A stretch of DNA of 64,000 bases from Utricularia gibba (GCA_002189035.1 CM007991.1:62001-126000); one strand, 5' to 3'. Shown: positions 47,804 through 60,093, counted from the first letter of the stretch. The notes: generated by a model from the sequence alone, not told the origin. Program-made: numbers and translations.

Positions 47804-49836
47804 TGTGCATGAAATTGGTGGAATGCTCAATGGGAGTTAAGCTTCTACGCCATCCCTCACCTGCTATCTTTATCTAGTGACGAAGCTCAATCATTCCTAT
47901 GGAGCATCTTCGTCGCTTTGAGCACGTGGCGGGCCTTGCCTACTTTAGGAGAGAACTTTGTACATGCTCCATCCCCTTTTCGAAAGCACGCACTTTCTAG
48001 ACGTGCGACAGTCTCCCAACCAAAATTACTAAAAAGGAACACCTAATAGGCAACATTTGCTCACACACTCGTGTGTTCTGTTTATAAACCCAGCTCTAGA
48101 ACACGATAATTGATGCCATCTCACTCAAGCGTTGATGGACCGGACCGGACCATCTTCTGCAGGTATTCCAAGTTCTTGGAGTTTTTTTTATAAAGGGGAA
48201 GTGTGGTAGTTGGTGGTGGCGCCATGGTTCATCATTCGTGTACAACTCAGGTTCAGGCACCCACTTTGTGGCTTGGGTGTGTTTCATGTTTGCACTCAGT
48301 GGGCACATGATTGTGCTGCCATCAACCCACACTGCCTGCTGTCAATAAGCACATGCTTCCATGTTGCTTGTGGATGACCCTTCTTTTTTGTTTATTTATG
48401 GCATCTTTGCTATGAATCACCCTTCATTCCCATTTATCTATCGTTGGTTTTCTGATAAAAATGAATGATGGTTTTCTAAAAACAAAGAAATGGGATTCAA
48501 TCAGTGGGCATGCTTCAAGTGCATGGTCATGGAGATGAGGAGTTCAGGTGTGCTTAAAAGCTAATCACGGTATCCCTTCCACTTAAAAAATGGAAGCCAG
48601 AGACACTGTCGACGTCGTAAAGAACCTTATTTTGGAAGCATTCCTTCTGCTAGATTCAGTCTTTTCACCTTTTTTTAAACAAAAAATTGTCAGTGTCACT
48701 GTTCGGATACCAAACACATGTCAGAGTGTGTACTCTCCATTCAATGCAAACCCTTTGGAAAAAATGATCCATTGAATAGTGGGGAGGAGCTGCTGTGTAC
48801 CTTCAGTTTTCATGTCTGATGCTCCTTCTTAAAACCCTCATGTCTACTTGTCTGCTGCGGGACTCGAACAAATGCCATCACAGTTCCCATATGCTGAGCT
48901 CAGAGTCTGTCATGTCTTCATTCCCCTCATCCACAACAACTCACCCACTACGCCGTGTAAATAATTGGATACCACTTTTAACGGAAGGTGGTGAAGAAAA
49001 GAAGAAACTTGGGGTGATGGGTGAGCTTGGGCAGGGTATGTGCGTTTAGGTGGGGACTAGCGGGGAATGAATGAAACTCCATTCATTCATTATTGGAGGA
49101 GGTGGGGAGAGGACTAAACTCTAGGGCCAGGGCCATCAATTGGGAAAGCTTAGCTCCACAGCCGGAAACAACACAGCTGTTCAGGGCCCCCAAGCGTCCT
49201 TCCTCCTTTGAATAGTCAGTCAGTTCAGTCTTCCCTTCTCTTCATTCCCCAGAGTATGAACCAACTCCGATCAAGATACTCCAAATTCCAAACTGAAGAA
49301 CTCCGCGTCTGGTGCTGATGTGCTGTGTTGTGTTTTAGAATCCGATGGTTAAGTACAGTCGACTCGAACCCTGCTGATCTATCGGCCGGTTCATTATCTC
49401 GGGTCGAGTCTACCTTTTGATCGCCAATAAAATCAAATGATCGAACCGGATCGACATTCTGTACGGGCGGGATTGGTATCTTACGTGGGCCTGGTTTGTA
49501 ATGAATTGAATTAGTCTATATTTGGGCCCCCAGGAAGTGACCGGCCCAAATAATGACTACTACCAGGGGCCACTGGCCGCGCCTTCACCGGAGCCGGAGG
49601 TTTGCCAGGATGTTCTAAATATGTACACCAAGATGATGGCGTGCGTCTACGGAAATTGCTTGGCGTTCCTTGAAAATGGACGACCCCTGGGTCACCGCTC
49701 TTCCACCCAAAACGCTAACCTTCACGGTGCGCTACATAAGCTGTTTTGTGGCCTGCCTTTTCTTGATTCCTCCGAAGCTGTGGCCCGATTTTGTCCTTGA
49801 CGCTCGTGGGTTTCCTCCGGGATTATCCACGGCGCC
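47804..49836. other. Intergenic, IQD promoter and makorin upstream
   Basis: Two kilobases without a recognised gene. The IQD promoter faces left. At 49500-49836 lies the makorin leader, which includes ggccc elements and an open frame in another phase (ATG 49676 to stop 49870, 64 codons) that overlaps makorin exon 1. Short plus-strand frames at 48590-49049 show no family similarity. Confidence 0.45.
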
Positions 49837-51333
49837 ATGGCTGAACGGTAATCTTATGGGGATTTCGTAATCTCCGTCGTTTCTTCCCGTTGCTCGTATG
49901 GGTGTTTGTGGTATCCAAAGAATGATTTTTGTTAGTTTTTATGTTTTCTGTTGATGAATCTGTTGTTGTTTACTTTGTTTTTTTCAGCTGAACGCTGTGA
50001 AATAATGGCATGATTGTATATAGATTTAGGATTCTTGGGGACTGGAGATGGCCTGGCTAGGGACGAACCCTTGGTTTTATCACCATTTATTTGATGATCT
50101 GGTTGCTGTTTGATTTGAAACTGTCTAGCTTCCAAAATGTTCGTGTCTTTTACTGCTTTCCTTTAAATTTCTACCATGAAAAATGTGGTATGAACACCAC
50201 CCTGAAATGAATGAGAAATAAAGTAGAGCATTGATCTATGCAATGTCTATCCCTCTTTCAGGGTTCTCTGCAAATTCTTTGCTCGTTGGGAATGTTTAAA
50301 GGGCGAGCAGTGTGAGTTCTCACACTACTGGAAGGTTCCAGCTAACAATGTAAGCTGCTTCTGAATTTAAGAATTTTCTTCTTGACATAAATATCAAAGC
50401 ACGCCTTTTTATCTGCAGGTATGTATATTCTACCAAAAGGGTGCGTGTGCTTATGGTAGCTCTTGTAGTTATGAGCATATAGAAGTTTTCCAATCGCCTT
50501 CCTCGGCTCAACTGGCACCCGAAACTCAAGTAAATGTTGAGGACATTGTTGAAGATGTGGAAGAGGAGCATTCTGCTTCTGATATGTCTTCTCCATCCCC
50601 AGCATTGCGTGGTATGGATGCCTCTGGAAGTGAGCAAAGGCAGAAGCATCTTGATGCACTTAGGCGCAGTCAAGAAATAGAGTGTTGTGTGTGTTTCGAG
50701 CCTGTCCTATCGAAGCCTACACCATCAGAAAGGAAATTTGGGATTCTATCAGAATGTGATCATTCTTTCTGTATCTCCTGTATAAGGACATGGCGTGGTA
50801 GTTGTCGATCATCTGGTGTGAATGCCAGTTCGGCCTCAAGGGCTTGCCCGATGTGTCGAAAAGTATCATACTTCGTCATCCCCAGCATGACATGGTACTA
50901 CTCAGAAAACGAAAAGCAGCAAATAGTGGACAGCTACAAGAGAAAACTAAAGTAATATGTCACCTCTCTTCCTGCTCTCCAGCGCTCCTGTTCACCTTCA
51001 GCATTGAAGCTCATCTGTTTGTTATTCTCCAGGACCATTGACTGCAAGCACTTCAACTTTGGAACTGGAAAATGCCACTTTCGGATGCACTGTTTTTATC
51101 GGGTAAGATCCTTTTATCTCGAACATGAATGTTTGTTGACATTCGAACTCACACCCTCTGCCTATGTTAACCCATCCCTGCGTATGCTTGAGCAAGATGA
51201 TCTTTTCCGAACTCAGTAGCAAGCTATCCCTCATGCAATCTTATATGCTGCATGAGTGTTGCTGGATGTCCATGCGACCATGCACTTGCTGATTTCCTGC
51301 ATCCCCTGTTTCCAACAGCATGCTTATGGATAA
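49837..51333 (+). CDS. MKRN: Makorin-type RING/CCCH E3 ubiquitin ligase, short C-terminus
   Basis: Five exons (49837-49847, 50262-50349, 50419-50951, 51033-51102, 51319-51333) give 238 residues. The 11-base first exon encodes MAE and part of an Arg. Two CCCH fingers follow: [19 protein letters not shown] and [19 protein letters not shown]. After an acidic Ser-rich linker comes a C3HC4 RING ([23 protein letters not shown] and CPMCRK). The last [24 protein letters not shown] plus the His of exon 5, is complete. Exon 5 then reads HAYG and stops, where the family continues HAYPDGR for some 30-40 residues more. Makorins ubiquitinate regulators of development and bind RNA. If exon 5 is not used, the frame runs on to a stop at 51218-51220. 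The RING should be functional. Confidence 0.82.
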
Positions 51334-51704
51334 CCGGATAGGAGCAGCCACTTTTACTCTGGACTCAGTCCAACCAAGATCTAAGAGTGTGGGCTGGTCA
51401 AATTTTTGTAACTTAATGTGCCTTTTTATTCTCACTGTCAGTTAACTTGTACATATTTTATTTATTAATTTGAACTAAAATATGACCATAAAATAAAACG
51501 GGTCGAATATTCCTTTAGAAAGAAAAAGAATAAAGTAATTAAAAGTCAATTATTAATCTCTAAAAAAAAAGTTCACCCGCTGGCCCCTACTACACACAGC
51601 ATGTATGAAACAAGGAGCAGGTATTGATTCGTGTATCAGAGGCCAAAACTGTGGTGCATCATGTCTCTGAACACCGGTTTCTGCTCCGCCTGAGCAGTGA
51701 GTTC
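51334..51704. other. Convergent 3' flanks (makorin and DCAF1)
   Basis: This gap of about 370 bases holds the makorin 3' UTR, an AT-rich segment at about 51440-51570 and the DCAF1 3' UTR. No gene is seen. Confidence 0.5.
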
Positions 51705-54700
51705 TCACAAATGATCCTCGTCCTCATCCTCGTCTCCACTGCTTGATTCCACGGCATCGCTGTCGTCTTCCTCCACCCCCTGCGCCAGAATCTCCAAAAT
51801 GCCACCACCATCGAACCCAATGTCATTCATGAGGAAGTCCCCATCTTCTTCTTCGTCATCGAAGTCACTTGCGCCGCCGTCTTCATCGGCATCACTATCA
51901 CCATTCTCGTCGATGTCGACGTCCAGGACCGAATCGTCGTCACCCTCATCATCCTCTTCCTCTTCTTCACTTTCCGCATCGTCTGGGTCAGAGTCGTCAT
52001 CTGTCGGCTTTCTCCTTCCGATTTCGTACACCCGGACGAAAGAACACATGCCATCCGGCTCGTCATCCACAGTGATTAAACCAACAAAGGAATCTGTTGG
52101 TTCTGCAGCTAAATCAAGCACGCATCTGTCGGCTGAAATTGTTGCAATATCTGAGTAGTTAACTGCATCCACTGTACGAAAAGCAGAGTACAGAGGATGC
52201 TTCTGCCGACGGCTTCTGAATGCAGAGTGCATATCCTCAACCCTCCTCTGGATCGCGTAGATGACATCCCCAGTGGAATTGAATGTTATTTCGGTGTTAG
52301 ACAACGATGGCACGGTCTGCAGAAGCCCGAACTTGCGCAAATCCCACACATCTTTGTCTATAATGACCTGCAGATGTTTCCTCATTCAGAGTAGGAAAAG
52401 ACAAGTCGCCAACATGGCAAGCTGATAAGAATGAAACAAGGAGGCGTACCTGATTCCTGGTTGGGTGAAATCCCCCACCACCATAACTATCAAACTTGTC
52501 GAAACGATACACAGGCTTTGGCTGCCTATAATCCCACAACACTCCATTCCACAGAACACTAGAAGAGTCTTGGCTAAAGTGAATGAGAGAATGCGGACAG
52601 TAGGTGCTGGATGTATCCTTCAGTGTCACATCCAGCTGACAAGTATGAACATCATACAGAAGTATCTCGCCACTGTGTATATCATGCCGTAATGCTGCAA
52701 ACATTGAACCAGAATTATTGAATCTTGCAGCTTTAATACCGTCAAATGTATGCTTGGGTCCTCCAGAGACTGAGAGTGCATCCCATAATCGAACTTCAGC
52801 TTCACTTGACGAGAGCAGCAGTTCAACTTCTCCAGAAAAATGGGACTGGAGAAGAGTTACAGGGGATTGATGGCTGGTGTAACTGTCCAGCAGATTGTTG
52901 GTATTGGATTCAAATACCTTCAGCTCACCACTTTCTCCAGCAACAGCAATTTTAGAAGAATCCCCGAGAAAAGTTATGCAAGTCAAGAAAGTAGCACCAT
53001 CATCTCGGGACGTTCTCCACGGCCTGAATCTACTGTATACAAAGTGGCGATCCTTTCGCTGTCCATGTAGACAACCATACATACTTCTAAACTCACGCAT
53101 ACTGAGCCGAGATGTGACATTTGATGGAGCATCGAAACCTCGCCTGGATTCAGGACAAACATGTGGGTGCAGAAGTGAAAATGGGGGTAAAGTTGTGATT
53201 GGAGAAGGGCACTGCCGGTGTTGATGCTTCAAACACTGAACAACAATAGATTCCAAAGTTTGCCTTTCTGAGCCACAGTGTTGTTGATCGTATGTAGATG
53301 CCTGCTGAGAAGTGTTGCTGACTAGCTGACTTCCATCAAGATTAGAAACCAAAGTATTTGACAAAGGTCGATTTACTTGATCTTTCACCAACGGTGATGG
53401 AGCTAGGGGTTTCGCATCCATCTGCAAGCTGCTTTTACACACAGAATTTGGCGATATAGATTTCATCAAATGCTCACCAGTTGCTGGCTTTTTTGCTGAA
53501 GGAAGAGGCCCACCATCTCTCATTTCAGCCTTCCGCTTCTTTGGCAATGACATTGGTGTCTTAAACTGAACACCCTCATCTACGCCAGGTTTTATTGGAC
53601 TGACTGAAACAGGCCATTTAGCATCAGTCGCCACAGGAGCATCCTGAGAAATGGCATTTCTGGAAAATTTAGATAGTACGGGACTGTCTTCTAATCTCAG
53701 TTGGAGCTTTAGATGACCAGAAACAGCTGATGCAGGCAAGTGTTTTTTCCTCGAAGAAACTAGGAGCGAATCACAACTCCCTTTAGGTTTAGGCTTATCC
53801 ACCAGGAACCCTGAAGCAGCCCGACCAGATGGCAATGGAACTTGTAGAGCTGAATTTTCAGGCTTAGAGCATGGATGCACTGATGATGATTGGGAAGGCA
53901 GAGGTGTCAGATTGGATTCTTTGAGAAGCACTGCTGCACTATGCGGACAACCAACTGCTTGCAAGTGCTCATGAATAAGGAGCAGAAGTTCCCTGGAAAA
54001 AAAAAAAATGAATGCTCATACTGAGTACAATGCAAAGTAAATAAAAAAAAAATTCAAAATCTTACTTTGAATCGTAAGTGATAGGTGTGGCAGCAGTTAT
54101 GGCATCTCTTTCAATACGTCTTAGTGTTGGGGTAGCAGCATCATTTGCTACCAAAGTGCTTGCACGACCAGAATTAGTAATGACCTTCAAATCATCAAAA
54201 TTTTTAACAACTTACATATATTAGTATCTAAATAAATGGAAATGATCAGCGCCCAGATCCCGAGTCTAAGAAAGATTGCACAGAGCAATCAACACTTTTG
54301 CATAGAAGAAAGAGTGACAAGCAATAATAATCCGCGTTCTAACTAAAACATTACCAGCCATGAAAAAAAAATCAGTAAAATGCTAAATCAAACAGATTAC
54401 AAACGAATGTTAAAAGATTCTTTCAGGTGCGAGCTTACCCCAATCAGCTCAACAGCAACTTGGGCAAGCTCAGATTGCCACCTGTTTTGCTCACCACTAG
54501 ACGTCTGGTTCCCAGAATCTCGAATCAGTTCTGAAAGCTTCTCCCGAACCTGTATGACAAGGTTTATCATGTGGTATGTGCGCAAGTTTAACTCGATGAA
54601 TGTAAAGAAACCACTACCCACCTGAAGAATATCAAGCATGCGTGCAATGGTATCATCCCTTGCTAGACCAAGAAGCACACGGCAAGTCAAAGCTCGAAGA

Positions 54701-57700
54701 CAGTCAAGTGCAGCAGGAGATTTTACCATCTGAGGCTGAATAAGCCTTAGGAGAACGCCTATACCATCATTTGCACGAACAGCATCTCTAGCTTGCCGAT
54801 AGCCTTGTTCTATCTGCGCAGAAAGCCCAGCAAATCGTGCTCTAGCACCCAAAGATATACGGCCATCACCGACTAGTCCAGATGGCACTGTCAAAGTAGA
54901 CGGCTCTGTAGGATCACCCTGGCTATGGTTATTGACAGGCTGCCCGGATACATTTCTCTCGATGATTTTATCCCTAGATTCCAAAATAGGAACATTTCCA
55001 CTTTGTGAAGCAGCAGCATGCTGACTTTGCAGAATGTTACTAGGTTTATTGCTGATAGAGGGAGGAGGGCAAACAAGATTTATCAGCACATTTAGTGCTG
55101 GCACAACAACCTGATATCCGGCAGGAATTTTTAATCAGCAACAAAAGAGCCTTACGAATAAAACATAACTGCATAAGGATAATTACCTCAGGCTCAACGC
55201 AACCAGCAACATTTGCAAGATCCAAAATTACTGCTATGCCAATTCTACCATTGCTTAGTGTGGCATTCACAATAGGCTTACGGCTATAAAACGACAAGGT
55301 GACAATGTGCAGTACACCGAGTGCATACTCAAGTAAACCATGCAAGTATCCCTCAACCGGTGGAGCCTATGATAAGAAAAGAAAATTGTTTCTCACACCA
55401 TGATTAGTTCAATAAGGAGGAAAAAAATTAAAGTTAGCAATAGATAAGACTGGGGTACGTTTACAGACCTGACACAACTCCAGCATGGTAATATGACCGC
55501 TTGAAGCAAGAAATCGGTCAACTACATCCCAAGGAGTCCTCACAAGCGCAGGGCCAAGTTTCCTATCCTTATGTATTTGACGAAACAGTGCACTCATTGC
55601 CTCATCACTTATGTCAAGTGGCTTACAGGAAACATTTGGCATGTTTCTTGGTGCATGCCGAACATTTTTTGATGGCCTTATGGTATCAATGAGCAAGAGA
55701 AGATGCGCTTGGAAATATCGACTTAGTGCAAGACATGTATGATAGGCAATTTGTTTCTCAGAGGAGGTCAGAACCACTGCAGGAGAACGGTCACTTCTAA
55801 GTGAGGCTCGGTTATCTGATGGCCCCGAGCAACACCAGATCTAACCAAGGCAGCCTCATGCAAAAGTGAGAGCAACTTTAGCAGACCATTCTGTTTATCA
55901 AATGCATCAATGACGGGTCTGAAAACAAAAACAGCAAAAAAGAACAAAGAGGCATTCTTCCTTGCTGCAGGGTCCTCACACTCAAGCAGTTGAAGAGCCA
56001 ATCGAACGAATTGATAAACTACATTTGAAGAGAGGGCGCACACACGCTCCATTATCCCTGCACAGTGGACGTGAGAAATAAAACAATCTCTTCATAAAAA
56101 AATATATTAATAACCAAATCGTAGGAATTCAATTATTAAATCACCCTACTATTTAGTAGAGCGTATAAATAGTAAGAGACACTACAATGTGAGCTTGCAA
56201 AGAACCATGATTTACTAATAAAATCTAAATCATACAATACGAAACAAGAATGGAAGGAAAACTAGGAAACGAAATATACCTGACTTGACCCAACTGCCTG
56301 CAAGCAGGAAGACAGACCAGAAAATGTCTCGGATGTTCTTGGCACATTCAGGAGTCTTTGAATCCCACCACCATCAACAAACGATGCAGCGAAATTCCGG
56401 TGAGTAGCCAAGGCAGAAATTAACTTCAAAATATCAGGCAAGAGGGTCACTGAATTCAGTTTCACTTGGTCCTTGGAATTGTTAACCAGCAATGAAAGGC
56501 ACACATCCACTCCCATTTCATGCAGTACTGGGCCAAGAACTTCAACATACCCGCCAACAGATCCGAGACATTGGATACAAAACTTCTCCCTCAGTTTTCC
56601 TAAAGTGTAACTATCTGGAATGTAAAATTCAGTATCTTCTTCAAATGCAGGTTCAGCAGGTTTTAGATTTCCAGAATCACACTCAGTATTGGTCGAGTTT
56701 CTAAAAACAGAAGCAAGCACTGATCAGAATAACAAGCCAAAAAAATGAATAGATATAAATACCTCTTGCAATCCAGGAAGGAGTGACCTCATGAGGTATA
56801 AAAAAATGCCAACCTGGAAATATAAACAGCACCAGCAGCATCTATAACAGAGGTTGCAGCTCTCGATGCAGCAGCAACAGCAGCCTCCTCATCATATGAT
56901 TTAGCATATTCCTGAATTGACGCAAAAACCACTTGGTAAAAGATTAATAGACATCGATAGACAAAAGACAAGGGAGCTGACCTCCAATGCAACACTTTTA
57001 ACCATCTCAGCAGCATCATCACCTGCCACCTTAATGGCCTCTGCAGAAGCATTGGCTTCTCTCGCTTCAGCTTCTGCTGCTTGCACAGCTTTTTTCACCA
57101 AGTCACTAATGTCTTTGGATCCAACTTTACATCCTTGAAAACAATCATCATTTTCATGTCTTCCAGGGATAGAGCACTCAATTTTACTAGCATTCCAGTC
57201 ATTACACTTTGAATCTCCTTTTAAATCCAGTTTATTAGTAGCATTCTTAACTTCAGCAGTTTGCACAAGCCCTGCTGTACCACAAGGCGGAGCCAATGGC
57301 AGCTCACTCTCAAGCAAGAATTCGTTGGGCTTTGATTTTCCATGTGACCTTGAAATCCCACGAACTGATCTTCTTCTCAAAGAGCCACCCATCAGATTTT
57401 CATCCGATTCCTCATTTTCGCCAAAGTGATCATAAGAATCAACCTTATGCACTTCACCATCAGGACCTTCTTCATTGGCACGTGGTTGCATACTGAGACA
57501 CCTCTCATTGTCCCCAACAGCATTGTCCAGTTGGAAGGGGTCCCTGCCATGATCCTTGTGCAAGTGTAGTCTTGAGGTCCCTGCATCTGAGGGAGAAGTC
57601 TCTGATCCTGAGCGCAACCTCACCTTTGCCTCATCTCTGGTTCTTTGACAAGCCACATTTGCATGTATTTTACGAATCAATTGACTCCCCTCCTCCTGAT

Positions 57701-59269
57701 GAGTGCTATTGCCACCCAAAATGCGAAGGCGCAGATACCGCATTAGCTTAGCTGATAAGCCAGAAGTAAGGACATCTTCCACAAGTTGGTCAAAACTGAA
57801 ATCATAAGGATATCATATAATTTTTTATGGAAAAAAAAACTCAGAAAAAATACAGTAGGAGAAAACACCAAAGTTCAAGAACATGCCATTCCAAGCATAC
57901 AGCAAGAAGCCCAATAGAGTATGTCAGTAGCATTTCAGAATCTTCCGTCTTCTGTTCATTTGTGTTTACATTGATGTTATGCTCATCATTTGATGACAAA
58001 GTTATCCCTTCCATCACCCAGCCTCTTATGTTAGCCAGAACATCATCATCGAAGATATGGGATACTGCACAGGGAATGCATATTTATCTACATCAGATTC
58101 ATCTGAATAAGAAAACAAGACAAAGAAAATCCTATAGCTGATTATTATTCGTTTTAATATGACACAATGGACAAGCTTGCCATTGGTATACCATCCAGGT
58201 TGGTGAGCAACTGACAAGAAGCCTCACAGAAGCAGCCCGTACAGAAGCTGAATATGTAGTCTCAGTGAGAAACTTTGAAGATATCAGCATAAAAAATTCA
58301 TCATTGTCCTGTAGAAGGGAAAAGGGAATATTTACAAACAGAACATGAATATGCCCACATTCAAAGCACTATTTTCCTACATCACTCTACAAACCAAATA
58401 AGACAGCCACACGGCCTTTCACGGGGTGGAAATACCATCAATAAGGGGAGGAGAAATGGCAAAAAAAAAACCTATTACCCTGATTAGATTCCCAAGTTGT
58501 CCGACAATGTGGGAAGACCGTCCACTACTTGATGATGAATCTGCTGCATCTTCCAAGTATCTAGAAAAACAAGTTACAGACAATAAAAAAAAAAACTAAA
58601 AAACTAAAAATCTTGGGGAAAAGGTGACATCACAAGTCATTTATTGACTGGTATTGAAAAAGAGCTTTATTGAAAAAAAAGCACACATGTGGCGTTCTTG
58701 TTTCACTCATCACAACTTATAATTAGACGTCCAACAACTAACAAAATGACAAATAAGAAGCTTCTTGCTTGAGGAGAAGGTAGCGGGTGCATAAGAACCC
58801 CGTGAACTCATTCAAGGCGAAATCCCAGTGCATGCAACCTCCTAATACACTTATGCAGTTTTCCTTTATGACGATCATTGATGGAACCAGGGGCCTTTTC
58901 CTTATCACCCCAAAAAACAAATATCCAAACATCACCCCACCACATCGCCCCCACGACAAAAATGCAATAATAACGCCAATTAGACGCATGTATGCAAGAA
59001 TTTTAAGTGAAAAAACATCCAATCTCTCATGCACATCATGAGGACAACCTGGCCTCCTGAGTCTCCAGAAGAGTGGACAGAGCATGAAGCACCTTCGGGT
59101 TCGGGTTGTCTGCATTCCCTGTTATTCTTTCAATCAAAGAATGCGCCTTCGCGATGACTACATCATTTTCCAGCTCTTCATTCTGCAGCCTTTCTTCAGT
59201 CGACTCGGGATTAACTTCGTCCTGTGGCTCCATCAAGCCTTCCACAGGACTCTCCATCACGATGATCAC
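51705..59269 (-). CDS. DCAF1: DCAF1 (DDB1-CUL4-associated factor 1), with three one-base frame breaks
   Basis: Fourteen minus-strand exons (first 59269-59049, last 52367-51705) sum to about 1,875 codons, close to Arabidopsis DCAF1. The start is MESPVEGLMEP (ATG at 59257, or 59269). Order: an armadillo-like N-terminal region (IAKAHSLIERITGNADNPNP, GQLGNLIR), a long middle region, a LisH motif (LLLLIHEHLQAVGCPHSAAV) and a WD40 C-terminus with two DDB1-binding WDxR motifs, VLWDYRQ and DVWDLRK, then a strongly acidic tail ending EDEDEDHL. DCAF1 is the substrate receptor of CUL4-DDB1 E3 ligases and is embryo-essential in Arabidopsis. Three exons are one base short: at 58059-58061, at the exon 8 acceptor (56056-56058) and near 55821-55826, each in a C run (G on the coding strand). 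The intron after exon 4 has a GC donor. Everything else reads normally, so base-calling errors are likely. Confidence 0.88.
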
Positions 59270-59931
59270 TTCACAGAGCTACAATCAAGCATTAAAACGA
59301 GAAAAAAACTGTTTACTGCAAGCTTTCCGAGTACTAGAAATGTCTTAAGATGACCGAGATATGATGATTTTAGTCACTAGAAATTAGAAAGAAAGCACGG
59401 CAATAATCGAGATATGCTTTGCACATCCACAAATTTCTGCAAATTCAAAAAAGTTTCCTCACCCCTTGATTTTGGCTCGTGCGGCTCCAACCTAGAGAGT
59501 GGGGTTTGATGGTGGAACTCTGGCGAATTTGAGATCTTTTTTATTTTTCGACGAGAACCTGCTCTCGGATTCTCGCGTCGCGTCTTCAAGGCAGGCGCTC
59601 TGCCTGAAAAGAACAAAAAAAAACAACAGAAAATGGAGAAAAAGAAGAAGAAGCTAGCTTCATCAATTTGATTTAACCCTCGTTCTGCAAAATGGACTAA
59701 TCGGGCCCATATCCATTAACCCAGCCCAACAACAAACCAAGGAAGGTCTAAATCTCCTTCTCTTTCAGTCGGGAACCGGCCCAATGTTCATCATCTTTCC
59801 CAAAATAGACAACCGTTGATAATGGCCGACATTATTTCCACAAATAGACAACAAAAGACTATATTAAAAGGCTCCAAACACCCATCGATGGAAGCACAAC
59901 GCCAGCACACACAACGTAAAGATCCTGTTCA
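59270..59931. other. DCAF1 leader and promoter, AGP promoter
   Basis: DCAF1 transcription starts here leftward; the region 59370-59640 reads like leader DNA, possibly with an intron. Between about 59700 and 59931 lie gggccc and ggccca elements near 59702 and 59780, and the TATA box of the arabinogalactan peptide gene. The two genes are divergent. Confidence 0.5.
59860..59867 (+). promoter_or_regulatory. TATA box of the arabinogalactan peptide gene
   Basis: tatattaa stands 65-72 bases upstream of the ATG at 59932, followed by a C/A-rich leader (cagcacacacaacg) of the sort seen in short plant mRNAs. The position fits a TATA box about 30 bases ahead of a start near 59895. Confidence 0.6.
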
Positions 59932-60093
59932 ATGGAGACGAAGAAGATGGTCATCATCGCCCTGTTGGCGTTCGCCATCGTGAACGCTGTGGCTGCTCAG
60001 GAGGCGGCACCAGCCCCGTCGAGCGCTGCCACTGCCGCCGTGTCGTTCATCGGGGCCTCCACATTGACACTGCTTCTTCTTTACATGCGTTAG
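59932..60093 (+). CDS. Arabinogalactan peptide (AG peptide), 53 residues
   Basis: A single-exon gene too short for most ORF filters. The first 21 or so residues (METKKMVIIALLAFAIVNAV, then AA) are a signal peptide with a likely cut before QEAAPAPSSA. The mature part is ten to thirteen residues with alternating Ala-Pro for hydroxylation and arabinogalactan attachment. The rest (from about TAAVSFIGASTLTLLLLYMR) is a GPI-anchor signal with a small-residue cleavage region and hydrophobic tail. AG peptides are cell-surface proteoglycans with roles in pollen and stress. Size and layout match the Arabidopsis AGP12-16 group. A TATA box at 59860 and a 3' flank with T-rich DNA support transcription. 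Confidence 0.85.
   Translation: METKKMVIIALLAFAIVNAVAAQEAAPAPSSAATAAVSFIGASTLTLLLLYMR

Noticed and set aside
48590-49049. Short plus-strand frames in the IQD-makorin gap
   Set aside because: No domain, no splice continuity and no promoter signs; likely chance frames.
51799-52158. 119-codon Ser/Pro-rich plus-strand frame
   Set aside because: It is the complement of the GAT/GAA-rich acidic tail of DCAF1, which gives long Ser-rich frames by composition alone.
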